Origin: an uncultured Actinomycetes bacterium
GTDB taxonomy: Bacteria > Actinomycetota > Acidimicrobiia > Acidimicrobiales > RAAP-2
DNA: 64,000 nucleotides
Assembly (NCBI GenBank): GCA_903875425.1
Contig: CAIQWC010000003.1
Span: forward strand, 1-64,000
Direction of reading: 5' to 3'
Shown here: piece by piece, positions 36,948 to 44,246 of the stretch
Layout: every line of letters begins with the position of its first letter
How positions within the stretch are numbered: the stretch's first letter is position 1
Made by a program: the position numbers and the translations under genes
Notes under the pieces: generated by a model
Databases searched by the model: none
Told to the model about the DNA's origin: nothing
What the model saw: only the letters and a program-made list of their open reading frames with translations

Positions 36948-37913
36948 ATGGTTGACGTGATCAACAATTCAGCGTTTAAGAATTCAGACTTGGCCTTGGG
37001 GGATCGCCCCAAGGCCAAGTCTGATTTGCCATTCCGTTTCCTCGTACGCGGTGTTGCTATCGCATTTGCAGTGGTCATTATTCTTTTTATTTGGAGCATT
37101 GTTCACCAATCGCTCCCAACCTGGAGCAGCCAAGGCCTTGGTTTCATAACCAACACCACGTGGTCGCCAAGTACGAATCAGTATGGAGCCGCTCCGCTCA
37201 TTTTGGGAACTTTGATTACAGCGTTCATTGCGCTACTCATCGCGGTACCCGTTGGTCTCGGTACAGCGCTCGTCATTACCTTTTTACTTCCGAGACGTGT
37301 TCGTACGTTCATGACGAGTTTAGTGGAGCTCCTTGCGGCGATCCCCTCGGTGGTCTATGGCCTTTGGGGACTGATCGTGCTCGTTCCAATTTTTTCCAAT
37401 ACCATCGAGCCCGCGCTTCAATCATGGACTGGTGGCATCGGGCTCTTCTCGGGCGCGACGCAAGGACTCGGTCTTCTCTTGGCTGGTCTCGTGCTTGCCG
37501 TCATGGTGCTGCCGACCATCGTGGCTATTTCTCGTGACGTTTTTGCTGCCGTACCTACTGAACTTATTGAAGGCGGCCTCTCGCTGGGAGCCACGAGATC
37601 CCAGGTACTCGTGAAAGTGGTACTTCCAACGGCAAAGACTGGCATATTGGGTGCGGTATCGCTGGGTGCTGGTCGCGCACTGGGGGAAACGATTGCGGTG
37701 GCCATGGTGATTGGATCGAGTCCGCAAATGCCGCATTCACTGTTCTCAGTGGGTGCCACGCTTGCATCAATTATCGCGACGCAATTTATCGATGCTTCCG
37801 CACCACAACTCGCTGCGCTGGGAGCTTGTGCATTAATTTTGATGGTGTTCACCGCTTCGGTTAATGCGGTTGCGCGAAGTCTGGTCAGCCGTACGGCAAA
37901 GGTCGGCGCATGA
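36948..37913 (+). CDS. pstC: Phosphate ABC transporter permease PstC
   Basis: A permease of up to 321 residues with six membrane helices (the first at about residues 31-51) and the EAA-like loop SLGATRSQVLVKVVLPTAKTGI. It forms the membrane channel with PstA. The chosen ATG at 36948 places a perfect 18-bp inverted repeat inside codons 13-26. A TTG at 37026 just after the repeat is an alternative start that would leave the hairpin in the intergenic space; the AGGAG at 36927 is rather far (16 nt) from the ATG. The start therefore is uncertain, the gene is not. Confidence 0.92.
   Translation: MVDVINNSAFKNSDLALGDRPKAKSDLPFRFLVRGVAIAFAVVIILFIWSIVHQSLPTWSSQGLGFITNTTWSPSTNQYGAAPLILGTLITAFIALLIAVPVGLGTALVITFLLPRRVRTFMTSLVELLAAIPSVVYGLWGLIVLVPIFSNTIEPALQSWTGGIGLFSGATQGLGLLLAGLVLAVMVLPTIVAISRDVFAAVPTELIEGGLSLGATRSQVLVKVVLPTAKTGILGAVSLGAGRALGETIAVAMVIGSSPQMPHSLFSVGATLASIIATQFIDASAPQLAALGACALILMVFTASVNAVARSLVSRTAKVGA
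36984..37024 (+). repeat. Perfect 18-bp inverted repeat at the 5' end of pstC
   Basis: TCAGACTTGGCCTTGGGG (36984-37001), a 5-nt loop GATCG, and CCCCAAGGCCAAGTCTGA (37007-37024). All 18 positions pair. There is no T-run afterwards, so it is not a textbook terminator. It may stabilise pstS mRNA 3' ends or limit pstC translation. Confidence 0.95.
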
Positions 37914-38839
37914 GCGTGACTGATCTCCTACAACTTCCTCCCGACCCGATCTACGATCGGCGTCGCACGGTACAAACCATGGCTGCAGCCTCGATTAGAC
38001 GCCGGAAGCTTCGTAATCGTATCTTTACTGGCTCGATTATCGCGTGCTTAGTGGTAGCGCTCGTTCCCTTATTCTTCGTGCTCTTGACCATTATCGAGAA
38101 AGGTATTTCAGCGATCACTTGGGGGTTCATCACGAAGACTCCGGTACAGCCGACGATCTTCGCGCAGAATAATATCGGCGGAGTCGGTAATGCGATCGTG
38201 GGCACCTTGGTCATCGTTGGCTTAGCAGCGGTACTTGCCATACCGGTAGGAATCATCGTGAGCATCTACCTGGCCGAATCTGACAACAAGATCGCAAATA
38301 GCTTTCGGGCGGTAATTGAAATTTTGACCGGCTTACCATCGATTCTCTTAGGGGTCTTTGCGTACTCCTACATCGTGCTGACCACCCACACCTATTCGGG
38401 ATGGGCTGGATCGTTTGCGTTGGCGATATTGATGATTCCCGTGATTACGAAGGCCTCAGAAAATGCGATTCGAAGCGTACCGGCAACGTTGACCGAAGCA
38501 GGTCTTTCGCTCGGAGCACGATCATCAACGGTGATTCGGAAAGTCGTAGTCCCCGCCGCCGCTCCTGGCATTATTACGGGTGTTCTCTTGGGGCTCGCTA
38601 GGGCGATTGGTGAGACGGCGCCGGTGTTGTTAGTAATCGGTGCATCGCTGAATTTCGAATTTAATCCCTTGCACCCCATGCCAGCCCTGCCAACCACGAT
38701 TTATAACTACGCAGGCTCTGCTTATGCGAGCCAACGCACCGCTGCTTGGGGCGTTGCCTTCATTTTGGTGGTTTTAGTGCTGGCTTTGAGTCTAGGTAGT
38801 CGTTTGATTTCAGCTCGTATGAGGAAGGAACGTCACTAA
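37910..38839 (+). CDS. pstA: Phosphate ABC transporter permease PstA
   Basis: A 309-residue permease. A cytoplasmic N-terminus of about 40 residues precedes six membrane helices; [28 protein letters not shown] is the coupling loop that contacts PstB. It partners PstC. The ATG overlaps the pstC stop (ATGA) and its own stop overlaps pstB. Confidence 0.95.
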   Translation: MSVTDLLQLPPDPIYDRRRTVQTMAAASIRRRKLRNRIFTGSIIACLVVALVPLFFVLLTIIEKGISAITWGFITKTPVQPTIFAQNNIGGVGNAIVGTLVIVGLAAVLAIPVGIIVSIYLAESDNKIANSFRAVIEILTGLPSILLGVFAYSYIVLTTHTYSGWAGSFALAILMIPVITKASENAIRSVPATLTEAGLSLGARSSTVIRKVVVPAAAPGIITGVLLGLARAIGETAPVLLVIGASLNFEFNPLHPMPALPTTIYNYAGSAYASQRTAAWGVAFILVVLVLALSLGSRLISARMRKERH

Positions 38840-39684
38840 TGGAGGAACCGATGGAGAGCGTTGAACTTGTTTCAGATTCAGGTACGCACGGTGGAGGCCT
38901 TGCACTCGATCTCGCGCCAGCAATGCGCCTCAAGGATGTGGCGGTTTCCTTTAACGGACGAACCGCGGTTCGAAACGTCACGTTTGAGGTCGCCACGAAC
39001 AAGGTGACGTCCATGATTGGACCGTCGGGTTCCGGTAAGACAACCTTGCTGCGTGCGCTGAATCGACTCCACGACCTCACCAAGGGTGCTGAGGTAACGG
39101 GCGAAATCATTCTTGGTACGACCGACATCTATAACGGGGGAATCCCCACCACCTTGCTTCGCTCACGCGTGGGCATGGTATTTCAGAGGCCAAATCCTTT
39201 CCCTACCATGTCGATCTACGACAATGTGGTCTCGGGGCTGCGCTTTAATGGCATCAAGAAGAAAGCATTACTCGACGAAGCTGCAGAGTCGGCGCTCATC
39301 TCAGCTGCTCTGTGGGACAGCGTGAATAATCGGATGAAGGCACACGCTTCGACGCTGTCGGGCGGGGAACAGCAGCGTCTGTGCATCGCCCGAGCACTGG
39401 CCGTTGAACCGGAGATCTTGCTGATGGATGAGCCGACCTCCTCGCTTGACCCTATTTCGACTCAGCGTATTGAAGAACTGATGAGCGAACTCAAGAATCG
39501 CGTGACGATCGTTATCGTCACTCACAACATGCAACAAGCCGCTCGTGTATCTGATGATTGCGCATTCTTGTTGATGGGCGAGGACAGGGCCGGCGAGCTC
39601 ATTGAATTTGCTCCTACGAAGAAGATTTTCTCAGAACCTACTGACCCACGTACCCTTGAGTACATTGAGGGCCGCTTTGGTTGA
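38839..39684 (+). CDS. pstB: Phosphate ABC transporter ATP-binding protein PstB
   Basis: A 281-residue ATPase. Walker A GPSGSGKT is near residue 61, [17 protein letters not shown] marks the Q-loop of PstB proteins, the signature is LSGGEQQRL, and Walker [13 protein letters not shown] is followed by the switch histidine in [10 protein letters not shown]. It energises phosphate import. An N-terminal extension of about 30 residues precedes the ABC core. No phoU follows, unlike many pst operons. Confidence 0.96.
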   Translation: MEEPMESVELVSDSGTHGGGLALDLAPAMRLKDVAVSFNGRTAVRNVTFEVATNKVTSMIGPSGSGKTTLLRALNRLHDLTKGAEVTGEIILGTTDIYNGGIPTTLLRSRVGMVFQRPNPFPTMSIYDNVVSGLRFNGIKKKALLDEAAESALISAALWDSVNNRMKAHASTLSGGEQQRLCIARALAVEPEILLMDEPTSSLDPISTQRIEELMSELKNRVTIVIVTHNMQQAARVSDDCAFLLMGEDRAGELIEFAPTKKIFSEPTDPRTLEYIEGRFG

Positions 39685-39906
39685 TCGCTACATCCTTGGC
39701 TAGTTCCAACCAGGGCTGATGCACCACGTTGCGGCCTTGGATTTTGTCGGGGTGCAAAAGAACGAGCGCCGAGACCAGAGGATTGTCGTCGGTACCGTAT
39801 TTCGAGCGGCTGACACTCCTTAACACGACTGCGTTACCCAAAACCCTTGCTGCCACGAGTTGCAACCTGATGCTTCTTCCCGGTATTGCAACCGTATCGG
39901 TAGAGT

Positions 39907-40017
39907 TTGGCGGAGTTGGTGTGTTGTGAACACGGCACGGGTGGCCGAGGGCGCACCGTAGCGGCCATCCATTGGCGAGATAGCGCTTTCGTTAAGCCAC
40001 CTCTCGATATTGGCCAC
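39907..40017 (-). pseudogene. Possible 5' fragment of adenylosuccinate lyase (purB)
   Basis: The minus-strand frame from 40017 reads with NESAISPMDGRYG followed by about 17 residues including RAVFTTHQ. SP(L/I/M)DGRY near the N-terminus is characteristic of the long form of adenylosuccinate lyase. Resemblance ends within about 35 residues and the frame stops at 39820. I read this as a decayed or cut-off remnant. The match is short and the call is tentative. Confidence 0.3.
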
Positions 40018-40035
40018 ACACCCTTAGTTGTGAAC

Positions 40036-40072
40036 GGAGCGGTAGCTCAGTCGGTCACAACAGGGGACTCAT
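40036..40072 (+). pseudogene. 5' half of a CAT-anticodon tRNA (remnant)
   Basis: This 37-nt stretch aligns without gaps to the first 37 nt of the intact tRNA at 42226, with 31 identical positions, including TAGCTCAGTCGGT and GGGACTCAT with the anticodon. The match ends just after the anticodon; no anticodon 3' stem, T-arm or acceptor 3' strand is recognisable downstream. It has the same orientation as the intact gene. It cannot make a tRNA. Confidence 0.75.
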
Positions 40073-40305
40073 CAGGCCTTTGTTCTCCTGAGCGACAAGT
40101 CTGATATTCCTGGGGCACGTGGGGTTCTCCGGGAGTGGTGGGAAAAAAGAGATTACCTTTTGTTAGCGAATTGACCTGGTCTTGTTTGGGATCGTTGCGG
40201 CGGATCTCGGGCGCATATCGCTCGTGGTTTTCGCAGCGCCTTTAATTGGTGAGTCTGTGAAACAGGCTTCCAACATTGGCGGTTTGTTTGGCACGGAGCG
40301 CGAGA

Positions 40306-41802
40306 CTAGCTGATCGAACGTCTGCGCCGAAGCAGGAGAACGCCGGCAACAGTCAGTGCGGCGCTAGAACCAAGGAGAGGTCCAAAAGGACTGCCGGTCT
40401 TGGCTAGTTCGCTTACTGAGTGGGCAACGGAAGGAACTGGAGCGACCGAGACGGTTGTCGTTGCCCAAGGACCGAGGTAGGCACCGTTAGAGGCTCTGAC
40501 TTTCAAGGTATACGTGGTGCCAGATTTGAGGCCGTGATATACCACTGAGCTCATTGAAGTCTCCGAGATCGAGACTCCTTGAGAAGGGGAGATGCCGACG
40601 GTGTAGTCGCTGACGGGGGCATTGCCACTGACCGACGGCGGTGTCCACGTCAGTGTTGCATCCCCATTTTTTTGGACTGTCGCACCCGTGATGACCGGCG
40701 CAGAAGGGTAGGCCATAAGTCGCTCAATTGTGTCGTCGAGATATTCTGCAGCCCAAACATTCGTTCCATCGAAGTACACGCCGGAGGCGGCTCCGCCGTT
40801 GGTTGGTGGTGGCAGCGTAAGGTCGATGGTCGTTGAAGAAGATGGATCGCTGCTTAAAAATCCGGTCAATGTGCCAGGAGCAGATGATCCACCAGCAACC
40901 CATGTGTAGGTGCCGTCTGCCGCCACCATAGTTGTATTCACCCCGGCATCAATACCCGCATTGACGACTGAACCATCGGAAAGATTAAGTTCGTCAAGCC
41001 TGTGGACAGAGAGTAGCCAGAGATGCGTCGAATCCGCAGACATAGAAAAGACATCGTTGACAGTCGTTGTTGTCACTAGGGGTTGGCGCAATACCGTCGT
41101 GGAGCTGTTAACGGCGTACTCGGCGAGTCCATCGGAACTCCCGGTTCCATAGGCGAGCCAGAGGTTTGACCCCACTAATGCTTCAGCAGAGACGAGGCCA
41201 GGCTCCCCAGTGATTGGGGTAACGCTAGGAGTTCCCGTTGCTGTTGGGTCCACCTTCAGGAGGGAACCGTCACCGAGGCGAAGCCACAAGCTGGTCCCGT
41301 CGAACAGGATTTGAGCCGCGAACGCTGGGGTGTTGGTCAGTGGCCATTCCCCCGTGATGGCAGGACCACCACTTGCTAGTGGGTTGATTCTGATGAGATA
41401 AGGAATGTTTGACCCATTGTGCCCCGATGCCCACACGGAACCGTTTGCGTAGGCAATGCCTGGTGTTGCAGTCAGGGTTCCTAAGTTGCCGTAGTTATTC
41501 GCGAGCGAGAGATCGCTCCAGCAAGAAAAATCATTTGTTGATGGCTTCACTTCAGCAATTTGAGATCCATTCAGTGGTGCCCAAACGTTTGTTCCATCCG
41601 AAGTCATGGTGCCGATTGGTAGTCCATCGCTGCCTGAACACCGACCACTCGAAGAGTTCCAGGTGGCTTGAGGAGCGTTCGACGCCGCTCCAGCCACCGA
41701 GACACTTGAGAGGGCGGTGATCGAAGCCAAGAGGACCGCGATGACCGCAGAGATGGCTCGTAAACCTCGGGTCTTTAGAAATAGTTGTTGAGTCGCGATC
41801 AC
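40306..41802 (-). CDS. Sortase-anchored surface protein with beta-propeller-like repeats and an FN3 domain
   Basis: A 498-residue exported protein. A signal peptide lies at about 15-40 (AISAVIAVLLASITALSSVSVAGAA). Residues 45-365 contain repeated units such as GTNVWAPLNGSQIAEV, GTSLWLRLGDGSLLKV and GTNVWAAEYLDDTIERL, resembling a virginiamycin-B-lyase/NHL-type beta propeller. A fibronectin type III domain follows (about 370-460). The C-terminus has LAKTG at 466-470, a hydrophobic helix and RRRRSIS, the pattern of a class E sortase (LAxTG) substrate. Function is probably adhesion or binding on the cell surface. GTG start. Confidence 0.83.
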   Translation of the reverse strand: MIATQQLFLKTRGLRAISAVIAVLLASITALSSVSVAGAASNAPQATWNSSSGRCSGSDGLPIGTMTSDGTNVWAPLNGSQIAEVKPSTNDFSCWSDLSLANNYGNLGTLTATPGIAYANGSVWASGHNGSNIPYLIRINPLASGGPAITGEWPLTNTPAFAAQILFDGTSLWLRLGDGSLLKVDPTATGTPSVTPITGEPGLVSAEALVGSNLWLAYGTGSSDGLAEYAVNSSTTVLRQPLVTTTTVNDVFSMSADSTHLWLLSVHRLDELNLSDGSVVNAGIDAGVNTTMVAADGTYTWVAGGSSAPGTLTGFLSSDPSSSTTIDLTLPPPTNGGAASGVYFDGTNVWAAEYLDDTIERLMAYPSAPVITGATVQKNGDATLTWTPPSVSGNAPVSDYTVGISPSQGVSISETSMSSVVYHGLKSGTTYTLKVRASNGAYLGPWATTTVSVAPVPSVAHSVSELAKTGSPFGPLLGSSAALTVAGVLLLRRRRSIS

Positions 41803-42225
41803 CTCATGAGTATCCCATAAAAAAACTTTTTAATTTCATTCTCCTAGGCTTTTCTTGGCACACAAGACGCATCTTTGTTTGGTTTCGTTAAGGAGGCGAG
41901 AACCGCACGCACCCTCAATGCCGCCATGCGTGGAGCCTTGGAGATACTGGCGATAAAAAACGGGGTTCCACCTTCGGCCAGCAGGTTGGTGAGAGCCAGT
42001 TCCCTGACGCCGCCGCCGACAAAGGTCCTAGTTTCGGTTTCCCGTTGAGTCGACGAGCTGTTGCTTTGCACGCCCTGCGTATCTCACTAAGCCGAGGCCG
42101 AGGTACTGCAAGTAGGCTGGGCGCTGATCGAAAGGCTCGGTGGCTTAGTGTTGCCGGCGAAATACGGACGCAAGAAGTCATCGGGTCTCGCGATTGCAAG
42201 AGAAGGCTTTCGAAAATAAGTCTTA
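41803..42225. other. Intergenic region between the surface protein gene and the CAT tRNA
   Basis: A 423-bp region. Near 41809-41814 a minus-strand GATACT lies 6 nt before the surface-protein GTG and may be its -10 box. Two overlapping minus-strand frames (41844-42071 and 41915-42199) have no recognisable family and are doubtful. An inverted repeat lies at 42085-42150. Otherwise nothing can be assigned. Confidence 0.4.
42085..42150. repeat. 9-bp inverted repeat upstream of the CAT tRNA
   Basis: CACTAAGCC (42085-42093) and GGCTTAGTG (42142-42150) are exact reverse complements, 48 nt apart. GCCGAG and CTCGGT next to the arms give some further pairing. It may be a folded RNA, an operator or chance. 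Confidence 0.5.
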
Positions 42226-42299
42226 GGGGCTGTAGCTCAGTCGGTTAGAGCAAGGGACTCATAATCCCTCGGTCGTGGGTTCGAGCCCCACCGGCCCCA
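42226..42299 (+). tRNA. tRNA with CAT anticodon (elongator Met or Ile2)
   Basis: A complete 74-nt cloverleaf. Acceptor GGGGCTG pairs with CGGCCCC with one wobble, the anticodon loop is CTCATAA, the T-arm GTGGG-TTCGAGC-CCCAC is perfect and the discriminator is A. It is not the initiator: position 1 pairs with 72, and the anticodon stem closes with A-T. Whether it is elongator Met or lysidine-modified Ile2 cannot be settled by eye. CCA is not encoded. Confidence 0.93.
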
Positions 42300-42397
42300 C
42301 TGGAGTTTAGTAACCATGGTTTAGTACCTTGGCTCTAATCCACCTTCCGAGAAACATGAATTGCGGTTCGCACCATAATTTTTCGTCTGGCTGTGTC

Positions 42398-42430
42398 ATT
42401 CGTTCTCCGATTCGTTCTCCGATTCTTTCC
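42398..42430 (+). repeat. Short tandem repeat (12 bp, 2.7 copies)
   Basis: ATTCGTTCTCCG occurs twice in tandem (42398-42409 and 42410-42421) followed by the partial copy ATTCTTTCC. It lies about 35 bp before the small ORF at 42463. Confidence 0.85.
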
Positions 42431-42462
42431 TCAAAGTCGCACCCATCGGTCATACTGTCGCC

Positions 42463-42699
42463 ATGCGCTATCTCGTCACCGGTCGGTATGGCCGCCACAA
42501 GAGAACCTTCCACATTGACGCTCCAGACCTTGCTGTAGCCCGTTCTGAGGCCCTTGCCCTTGCCAAGTTCTACGGCTCTGGCACCGAGAACTACACATCG
42601 CAGACATGGCGACTAGGGGCGATCACCGTCGAATCTGAAGTTGAGGGCTCAGGTAGAGAGGTAAGGGGCGCTAGGCCTGATTTGAGGTTGCTGCCGTAG
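42463..42699 (+). CDS. Small hypothetical protein
   Basis: A 78-residue frame beginning MRYLVTGRYGRHKRTFHID, with an alternating hydrophobic/basic pattern and a charged tail. A TACTGT -10-like box ends 4 nt before the ATG, in line with leaderless neighbours. No family is recognised and codon evidence is weak, so it may not be a gene. Confidence 0.35.
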   Translation: MRYLVTGRYGRHKRTFHIDAPDLAVARSEALALAKFYGSGTENYTSQTWRLGAITVESEVEGSGREVRGARPDLRLLP

Positions 42700-42914
42700 T
42701 CCTCGGGGTTGAGCAGGTCGTTGACGACTCGTTTGAAATTCTTGTCACCAAGATTTTTGATACTTAGATGAGCCGCACGTGGCGATCTGGGTCCAACACG
42801 CTACGCAGGCTTCGAATCTGTCCCATGAGTTCCACCACGCTTGCTGCGTTGATGGTTTCAGAAAACTAAGCGGGTATCCCCAGTCTTCGGAGTGTTTTTT
42901 GGGAACATTTCGCT

Positions 42915-43391
42915 ATGCCTGTTGACTACGCCCATAACCAACATCCTCGCATTGAAGAGCGAAAATTCGAGAAGCCGATCAAGGTCCGTGACCAAGCGCA
43001 AGTCGGCGAAGGATTTTTTGCCCGACTCAATGCGAAGGTAGGGCTGAAGATCACCCTGGTGGTTGGAACCATGTGGGCTGCCTACGCATTCGCCTTGATT
43101 GCTTTGTTATCACTTCCCTCGACGATTTCGTCTGGATCACTCTTCGAAATTGTGGTTTGGATTTCGTCAAGCTTCTTGCAGTTAGTGCTTCTTCCCATCA
43201 TCATCGTGGGCCAGAATATTCAAGCGAGGGCTGCTGATAAACGATCTGAAGCGACCTACAAAGATGCCGATGCCGTGCTTCATGAAGCCCGCGAGATTCA
43301 AAAGCATCTCAAAGCCCAAGACGCTGAAATTGAGCGAATTCTCGGTCTGCTCAATGACCGACTCAACGCCAGCGAAGGTAGCGCCTCTTAA
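42915..43391 (+). CDS. DUF1003-like membrane protein
   Basis: A 158-residue protein. A polar N-terminus of about 40 residues is followed by two membrane helices (about 46-68 and 74-96) with a short turn. The second ends in the IVGQNIQARAADKRSEATYKD motif typical of DUF1003 proteins. A C-terminal coiled coil (about 112-150) contains EIQKHLKAQDAEIERIL. The function of the family is unknown. Its stop interlocks with that of the convergent gene (TTAA). Confidence 0.75.
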   Translation: MPVDYAHNQHPRIEERKFEKPIKVRDQAQVGEGFFARLNAKVGLKITLVVGTMWAAYAFALIALLSLPSTISSGSLFEIVVWISSSFLQLVLLPIIIVGQNIQARAADKRSEATYKDADAVLHEAREIQKHLKAQDAEIERILGLLNDRLNASEGSAS

Positions 43392-44185
43392 CGCCGTCGC
43401 CAACTCGGCATGAGGCCAGGTACCCGTTCAACGTAGTCGTGGTATCCCGACTTCACCTCTATGAGATGGCGCTCAAGAAGTTCCTTGCCTGAAACCTTAA
43501 TTAAAAGCCATGTCATGGTGATGGGGGAGACGATCGTGAGTACTCCTTGCCACGTGCTAGCGGCGATGAAAAATAGTCCCCACCACACCAAGATTTCCCC
43601 CAAGTAATTCGGGTGGCGACTGTGTGCCCAAAGTCCTGTTTGCATCACGCCTTGTCGGTTCTGCTTTCGAAAGTGTGCAAGTTGTGCATCAGCCAAAAAC
43701 TCAAGACCAATACCAAGCACGCTTAGGAAAGCGCCGATTAGAAGTTGGGGTGTGAAGGCCGTGTTTTCAGAGATGGCAACGACGAGGGGACTTGCTACGA
43801 TGACCATGATGATCCCTTGAAGGCCATAGACGACGGTGATGAGTCTCGTGATGCGCGCTGCACCGCGTCGATCACCGATCAGGGCTGCGTAGCGGGCGTC
43901 TTCGGGCTCTCCGCGCGAACGCCAGGCAAGGTAGCCGCCTAGACGTAGTGACCAGGCCAAGATGATTACCAGCACCGTGAGCGCTGAAGCGTGATAGGGC
44001 CGAGTCTGATAGAGCCACGTCGCTCCAGCGATGGCGAGGAAGCCAAGGGGCCAAAAGACGTCGACGTCTCTGACGCGACCCCGGGCGAGCCCGAGAAGAA
44101 ATGCGGTAGCCATGACCGCGCTCGCTACGACGAGGCTGAGCACGAGCGCTGCGGTGACGGAGTGGGGAGCAATGGTGGCGTTCAT
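43388..44185 (-). CDS. DUF1295 (steroid 5-alpha-reductase-like) membrane protein
   Basis: A 265-residue protein with about six membrane helices. The C-terminal motif LWAHSRHPNYLGEILVWWGLF is the family signature shared with isoprenylcysteine methyltransferases and steroid reductases. Substrate unknown. I chose the ATG at 44185 because TAATCT lies 7 nt upstream; the frame runs on to 44281, but that part would overlap the divergent MFS gene. Confidence 0.85.
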   Translation of the reverse strand: MNATIAPHSVTAALVLSLVVASAVMATAFLLGLARGRVRDVDVFWPLGFLAIAGATWLYQTRPYHASALTVLVIILAWSLRLGGYLAWRSRGEPEDARYAALIGDRRGAARITRLITVVYGLQGIIMVIVASPLVVAISENTAFTPQLLIGAFLSVLGIGLEFLADAQLAHFRKQNRQGVMQTGLWAHSRHPNYLGEILVWWGLFFIAASTWQGVLTIVSPITMTWLLIKVSGKELLERHLIEVKSGYHDYVERVPGLMPSWRRR

Positions 44186-44192
44186 GGAGCCG

Positions 44193-44236
44193 AGATTAGG
44201 CGCCTCACCGAAGTAGAGGGCTACGCCTCCTAGGCT
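44193..44236. promoter_or_regulatory. Divergent promoters of the DUF1295 and MFS genes
   Basis: On the minus strand TAATCT (44193-44198) ends 7 nt before the DUF1295 ATG. On the plus strand TAGGCT (44231-44236) ends 10 nt before the MFS ATG. Confidence 0.5.
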
Positions 44237-44246
44237 TGGGGCCACT

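Larger units (their letters stand above)
39685..40305. other. Gene-poor region with remnants downstream of pstB
   Basis: A 621-bp region with no intact gene that I can support. It contains a possible purB 5' fragment on the minus strand (39907-40017) and a broken CAT-anticodon tRNA (40036-40072). A 75-codon minus-strand frame at 39638-39865 overlaps the pstB end and is unrecognised. Nothing is visible from about 40130 to 40305. No terminator is evident after pstB. Confidence 0.6.

Noticed and set aside
39638-39865. 75-codon minus-strand ORF overlapping the 3' end of pstB
   Set aside because: No family recognised, no ribosome binding site or -10 box, and it overlaps the coding end of pstB. 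It is left as part of the remnant region.
41844-42199. Two overlapping minus-strand ORFs (75 and 94 codons)
   Set aside because: They overlap each other in different frames, neither resembles a known protein, and neither has an upstream signal.
42226-42299. Initiator tRNA-fMet
   Set aside because: Position 1 pairs with 72 and the anticodon stem does not have three G-C pairs next to the loop, so it is elongator Met or Ile2.
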